Shown piece after piece: positions 60,276 to 64,000 of a stretch of DNA of 64,000 nucleotides. The notes beneath the pieces are model-generated. The model did not search any database and was not told where the DNA came from. It worked only from the letters and a program-made list of their open reading frames with translations. Source of the stretch: Atopobacter sp. AH10 (GTDB taxonomy: Bacteria; Bacillota; Bacilli; Lactobacillales; Aerococcaceae); assembly GCF_003664595.1 (NCBI RefSeq), contig NZ_QXPZ01000019.1, positions 78,550 to 142,549 on the forward strand, in the 5' to 3' direction. Each line of letters starts with the position of its first letter. Position 1 is the stretch's first letter. The translations under genes and the position numbers were made by a program.

Positions 60276-61430
60276 ATGTTACCAATGCGACCAATGAAAC
60301 TCGGTGGAGATTACGTTATTTTCGGTGAGAACTCTTTAGAATATTTATCATCTTTAGAAGGGGCTAGAAAGAAAGCTTTTGTCGTAACCAGTGGAGATTT
60401 TTTAGAAAAACAAGGCTATTTAAAGGAAATAACAGATTATTTAGAAAAAGGTGGATTTTCTTGCCAAGTGTTTGATCAAGTTGAGCCAGATCCTTCTATC
60501 GATACGGTCAATAAGGGAGCTTCTTTGATGAAAGAGTTCGAACCTGATTGGATTATTGCAGTTGGTGGGGGATCTGTAATGGATGCAGCAAAGGCTATGT
60601 GGGTATTTTATGAGCATCCAGAATTATCAAAAATTGAAGACTTGAAGAGTCCAGTACCGAAATTGAGAATTAAGGCTAAAATGGTTAACATTCCTACTAC
60701 TAGTGGAACAGGAAGTGAAGTGAGTCGTTCGATAGTTATTTCAGATAACAAGACACATGTTAAATACGGTATTGGGGATATGGAAATGATGCCAGATATC
60801 GCTATTCTAGAGCCCAAACTTACTTATTCTCTTCCTCCAAGAGTAACAGCGGCATCTGGCATGGATGCGTTAGTGCATTCTCTTGAAGCCAGGGTGTCCA
60901 ATAGAGCCAATAGTGTAGCTGATGCCTTAGCAAATTATGCTATTAAGCATATTACCAAAAATCTGCCTATTGCCTATAAAGAACCTAATAATACAGAAGC
61001 ACGTGAAAAAATGTTAATTTCATCTATGGTTTCAGGTATGGCTTTTACCAATGTATCACTAGGAATTGTGCATAGTATTGCTCATGCTATTGGTGGAAAA
61101 TTCGGTATCCCACATGGAGAATCCTGTGCGATAGTATTACCTTATGTCATTGAAGTGAATTCAGCTAATGAAACAGCAAAAGAAATTTATTGTGAAATAG
61201 CTGAAATGCTACACACGGATGATTTGAAATCCTTTATAGAAGATTTGAATAAGCAATTAGACATTCCTGAAAAATTTCAAGATATTATTCAAGATGATGA
61301 AAAATTTGAAAAGGAAGTTGAAGATTTAAGCTGCCTTGCACAGCATGATGGTTGTACTAAGACTAATCCTGTTATCCCTGATTTAGAAGGCTTTAAAGAA
61401 ATTGTAAGAAGGGTGTATTATGGAAAATAA
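60276..61430 (+). CDS. Iron-containing alcohol dehydrogenase
   Basis: A 384-residue Fe-ADH. NAD-binding IIAVGGGSVMDAAKAMWV, the TSGTGSEVSRSIVI motif, and metal His residues in SIAHAIGGKFGIPHGESCA are all present. It would interconvert an alcohol and an aldehyde, such as a sugar-derived polyol. It overlaps the TrpA-like gene by 11 bases. Confidence 0.9.
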   Translation: MLPMRPMKLGGDYVIFGENSLEYLSSLEGARKKAFVVTSGDFLEKQGYLKEITDYLEKGGFSCQVFDQVEPDPSIDTVNKGASLMKEFEPDWIIAVGGGSVMDAAKAMWVFYEHPELSKIEDLKSPVPKLRIKAKMVNIPTTSGTGSEVSRSIVISDNKTHVKYGIGDMEMMPDIAILEPKLTYSLPPRVTAASGMDALVHSLEARVSNRANSVADALANYAIKHITKNLPIAYKEPNNTEAREKMLISSMVSGMAFTNVSLGIVHSIAHAIGGKFGIPHGESCAIVLPYVIEVNSANETAKEIYCEIAEMLHTDDLKSFIEDLNKQLDIPEKFQDIIQDDEKFEKEVEDLSCLAQHDGCTKTNPVIPDLEGFKEIVRRVYYGK

Positions 61431-62154
61431 CAAGGTCAATATTATTTGCTATTTGTCCAATGGAGCGCCATCTGTAGAAAAAACTTTCGAAAATGCTGAG
61501 CGATATATTGAAGCTGGCTGTGATATTATTGAGGTAGATCTCCCTACCGATAACCCCTATTTAGATAATCAACTGATTCAAGATCGTATGAAATATTCTT
61601 TTCAACAAGACGAAAGTTTAGATAGGCATTTACAGACAATTGTAGAGCTAAAAAACAAGCATAGCAAAATGAAATTTATTATATTAGCGTATGAAGCAAG
61701 TATACTTTTATTGGGAATTGAAAAGTTTATAAAAGCTTTTCAAAAAATTAATCCGGAAGGTCTTATCTTAGTAGGAGAAAAAGATGGAGACGTTCGTCGT
61801 GAATTGCAAGGAAAAGGCATTAAATGTGCCGCATATGTTCCTTTTGATTTACCAGAAAAAGATGTGGAAATTGCTAAAAAATCGAATAGTTTCATATATT
61901 TGCAAGCAAAATCAAGTGGGAAAATAAAAGATAATTTGGATACTTTGGATAAGGTAATTCATTACATGAGACAAGTTATTGGCTTAAAGCAAGATATATA
62001 TTGTGGGGTGGGCGTTTCTACTCCTGAAGATATTCGTATGTTAAAAGCAGCTGGCGCTGATGGGGCTTTTATTGGGAGTGGTGTTATAAAAAGAGAGGAT
62101 ACTCCAGAAGAACAAATTGCTTATATTAAGTCATTAAAAATAGCAAGTAAATAA
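61420..62154 (+). CDS. Tryptophan synthase alpha chain (TrpA)-like protein, no TrpB partner
   Basis: A 244-residue TIM-barrel. The TrpA catalytic pair is kept: Glu of IIEVDLPTDNPYLDNQLIQ and, 11 residues on, its second Asp (equivalents of Glu49 and Asp60). The phosphate-site motifs GVGVSTPED and GADGAFIGSGVIK are also conserved. TrpA does a retro-aldol cleavage of indole-3-glycerol phosphate to indole and glyceraldehyde-3-phosphate. No trp genes surround it; it lies in a nucleoside cluster, so a different C-C cleavage is inferred. It overlaps the dehydrogenase gene. Confidence 0.8.
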   Translation: MENNKVNIICYLSNGAPSVEKTFENAERYIEAGCDIIEVDLPTDNPYLDNQLIQDRMKYSFQQDESLDRHLQTIVELKNKHSKMKFIILAYEASILLLGIEKFIKAFQKINPEGLILVGEKDGDVRRELQGKGIKCAAYVPFDLPEKDVEIAKKSNSFIYLQAKSSGKIKDNLDTLDKVIHYMRQVIGLKQDIYCGVGVSTPEDIRMLKAAGADGAFIGSGVIKREDTPEEQIAYIKSLKIASK

Positions 62155-62173
62155 TTGGAAGGAAGAGACTATT

Positions 62174-62908
62174 ATGTTGATGAGCTCATCGCCACTTTAT
62201 GTACAGCTAAAAAGTTACATTACCAAATTGATTGAAAATGAATTTGAAGTCAATCAACAAATCCCCTCAGAATTTGAACTGATGGAAAAGTATCGGGTAA
62301 GTCGAACGACTGTACGTAAAGCGATCGATGAGCTTGTAAAAGAAGGCGTTATAGTCAAGAAACAGGGAATTGGGACATTTGTCGTTGAAAAGAAAATTCA
62401 TCAAGAAATTAGTGACTTTTCAAGCTGTTCTGCTCAATTAAAAATGATGGGATATTGTCCAAGCTATTTGGTCAAGAAGGCAAAAATTTGTCTGCCTAAG
62501 CCATCTATTGCTAGCAAATTAGGTTTAAATAATGATGAAAAAATATTCGACTTAGAGAGAGTGACCTATGTTCAAGATGAACCACTATGTATTACTGAGT
62601 CTTGCATTCCGTATAAATATATACAAGGTATAGAGAATAATGATTTTTCTAATGTATCTTTATATAAAGTGATCAAAGAAAGCTATGGAATAAGTGTTTT
62701 AAATTCTTTTCGAAGTATTGAAATTATTATGTGTGATGATAATTTGGGAGAAGAATTAAATATTCTTGAGAACACACCTATTCTTAAGTTTAAAGGAGAG
62801 GTAGAGGGCCTATTAAGGGATAAGTCAGTAGCCAAGATAGAATATTTTAAGACATATTATCGGACAGATAGGATAAAGTTTTATATTTCTCAAAAGGCCC
62901 ATAATTAA
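62174..62908 (+). CDS. GntR-family (HutC-type) transcriptional regulator
   Basis: A 244-residue protein. N-terminal winged helix (QIPSEFELMEKYRVSRTTVRKAIDEL) and a UTRA ligand-binding domain (FDLERVTYVQDEPLCITESC). It probably controls the nucleoside cluster in which it lies, sensing an intermediate. Start ATG follows GGAAGGAAG. Confidence 0.9.
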   Translation: MLMSSSPLYVQLKSYITKLIENEFEVNQQIPSEFELMEKYRVSRTTVRKAIDELVKEGVIVKKQGIGTFVVEKKIHQEISDFSSCSAQLKMMGYCPSYLVKKAKICLPKPSIASKLGLNNDEKIFDLERVTYVQDEPLCITESCIPYKYIQGIENNDFSNVSLYKVIKESYGISVLNSFRSIEIIMCDDNLGEELNILENTPILKFKGEVEGLLRDKSVAKIEYFKTYYRTDRIKFYISQKAHN

Positions 62909-62994
62909 TTATTTTATACTTATTGACTATTAGGAATATTGTTTTAGATAAGAAAAATAGTTAACTAATGGTCGATGAATAAGGAGAGATGGAA

Positions 62995-63708
62995 ATGACA
63001 GAATTAGCAACGGCCATTTATTCAGATGGAGCAAGTATAGACGATATGTTGGAAGCACTCGCCAAAGGGACAGTGAGCGGCTTTACCACCAATCCGTCCT
63101 TGATGAAAAAGTCAGGAGTGACTTCTTACACCGATTTTGCTAGTGAAGTGGTACGACAAATAACGGACTATCCCGTCTCTTTTGAAGTCTTTAAAGATGA
63201 TTTGGAAGGCATGCGACAAGAAGCTTTAAAGATTTCTAGCTTAGGGTCAAATGTGTATGTTAAGATTCCAGTGATCAATTCCAAGGGAGAATCTACTGCT
63301 AGCTTGATCAAGGAATTGAGCCAAGAAGGGCTCAAATTAAATGTGACGGCTATTTTTACGCTAGAACAAGTGCGTGAAGTGGTGGATCATTTGACCGATG
63401 GCGTGGATAGCATTGTGTCCGTATTTGCCGGTCGCTTGGCGGATGCAGGGATCGATCCTATTCCAGTGATGAAAGAAGCTTTAGCCATTTGTCGTGAAAA
63501 GAAGGGGTGTCAACTCTTATGGGCCAGCACTAGAGAAGTGTATAATATCTACCAAGCAGAACAATTAGGGGTAGATATCATCACTTGCCCTCCAGCTGTC
63601 ATTAAAAAATATGAGCAAAATAAAGGGAAAACAGCCCTAGAAGGTTCTTTAGAAACCGTCCAAGGCTTCATGAAAGATATAAAGTCTCTAGGCTTCAGTA
63701 TTTTGTAA
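62995..63708 (+). CDS. Transaldolase-family protein (TalC/fructose-6-phosphate aldolase-like)
   Basis: A 237-residue class I aldolase-type TIM barrel. The Schiff-base Lys lies in SNVYVKIPVINSKGE; ATAIYSDGASIDDM and GTVSGFTTNPSLMKKSG mark the N-terminus. It may transfer or split a dihydroxyacetone unit. Last gene of the cluster. The ATG at 62995 is chosen, 8 bases after AAGGAG; the ATG at 62989 is too close. Confidence 0.85.
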   Translation: MTELATAIYSDGASIDDMLEALAKGTVSGFTTNPSLMKKSGVTSYTDFASEVVRQITDYPVSFEVFKDDLEGMRQEALKISSLGSNVYVKIPVINSKGESTASLIKELSQEGLKLNVTAIFTLEQVREVVDHLTDGVDSIVSVFAGRLADAGIDPIPVMKEALAICREKKGCQLLWASTREVYNIYQAEQLGVDIITCPPAVIKKYEQNKGKTALEGSLETVQGFMKDIKSLGFSIL

Positions 63709-63738
63709 TAGAAGCATTGCATTAATAATGAACAATAG

Positions 63739-63791
63739 GAAAAGTCCAATGGTTTGGGGATATATAGTGACCCAAATCTTTGGACTTTTTA
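63739..63791 (+). terminator. Terminator after the transaldolase-like gene
   Basis: AAAAGTCCAATGGTTTGGG pairs with CCCAAATCTTTGGACTTTT (mismatched middle) and is followed by a T-run. Confidence 0.7.
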
Positions 63792-63939
63792 GCGTATTAT
63801 TGGGGGAATTTAGGATTCTACTATTTTCCGTCCTATCAGTAGATAGAGATTGAAGAAAATCTTAGTGTTGTGAGGTGATCAAGGGATTTTAATTATAATA
63901 ATGACAGCCTTATTGCCCGACATCAGCGAAATCTATCAC

Positions 63940-64000
63940 TGTGTTTGGCAATTAAAAAATCAACCACTTTGGCAATTAAAATCCAACCAGCGTGGCAATT
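63940..64000 (+). mobile_element. Possible left end of an IS21-type element (truncated by window edge)
   Basis: TTTGGCAATTAAAA-like units recur at about 63945, 63968 and 63991 (spacing 23-24 bases), the first after TGTG. Multiple short terminal repeats starting TGT are usual for IS21-family ends. No transposase lies within the window, so the call is tentative. Nothing else is recognised in 63792-63939. Confidence 0.35.

Overview
The window is low-GC Gram-positive DNA, probably from Aerococcaceae (Lactobacillales). The clearest pointer is the H2O2-forming pyruvate oxidase at 50615-52396, which from memory closely resembles the Aerococcus viridans enzyme. A Lactococcus-type dhaS-dhaQ/dhaKLM regulon, several PTS proteins, cre-like sites and many compact intrinsic terminators fit this. 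I see no rRNA, tRNA or CRISPR array.

Layout. 1-4277: end of a C69 dipeptidase, a MORN protein overlapping an OatA-like acyltransferase, and a DMT transporter. 4600-7828: a YedF-like DsrE-fold protein, a MetE-like methyltransferase whose frame is interrupted by one in-frame UGA followed by a bacterial SECIS-like hairpin, and an Old Yellow Enzyme. 8047-9306: a YbjQ protein and a HAD phosphatase. 9396-18048: a divergent RpiR regulator and a sugar-acid operon (Fe-type dehydrogenase, mannose-class PTS IIC-IID-IIB-unknown-IIA, mannonate dehydratase, KDPG aldolase, 2-hydroxyacid dehydrogenase). 18423-22373: a HAD enzyme, an unassigned structured-RNA region, a MalY/PatB C-S lyase and an NhaC antiporter. 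22667-29048: a DUF2207 protein, a HerA-like ATPase, and DMT and MFS transporters. 29560-34285: the glycerol/dihydroxyacetone regulon. 34540-37516: an aldose epimerase-like protein, a nucleoside phosphorylase and a ribokinase. 37995-45813: a LacI regulator fused to a solute-binding domain, the ABC importer and GDPD gene it probably controls, and an MgtC-like protein. 46662-49984: Ktr/Trk potassium uptake and an ArsM-like methyltransferase. 50615-52396: pyruvate oxidase. 52663-63708: a long nucleoside-type ABC importer and catabolic cluster holding an orphan TrpA homologue. The last 60 bases look like the end of an IS21-type element.

Themes. Most genes scavenge small carbon sources (sugar acids, dihydroxyacetone/glycerol, glycerophosphodiesters, nucleosides), each set with a local regulator and visible operator candidates. 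Many intergenic regions carry short degenerate tandem repeats, different at each locus, with periods near 21, 27, 38 or 61 bp.

The strongest candidate for something undescribed is the 5119-6309 gene. Frame, downstream motifs and hairpin placement all favour selenocysteine insertion in a cobalamin-independent methionine-synthase-like protein. Next are the kinase-less sugar-acid operon with its unknown membrane protein, and the TrpA-like nucleoside cluster. All coordinates and motifs were read by eye; no database search or folding program was run.
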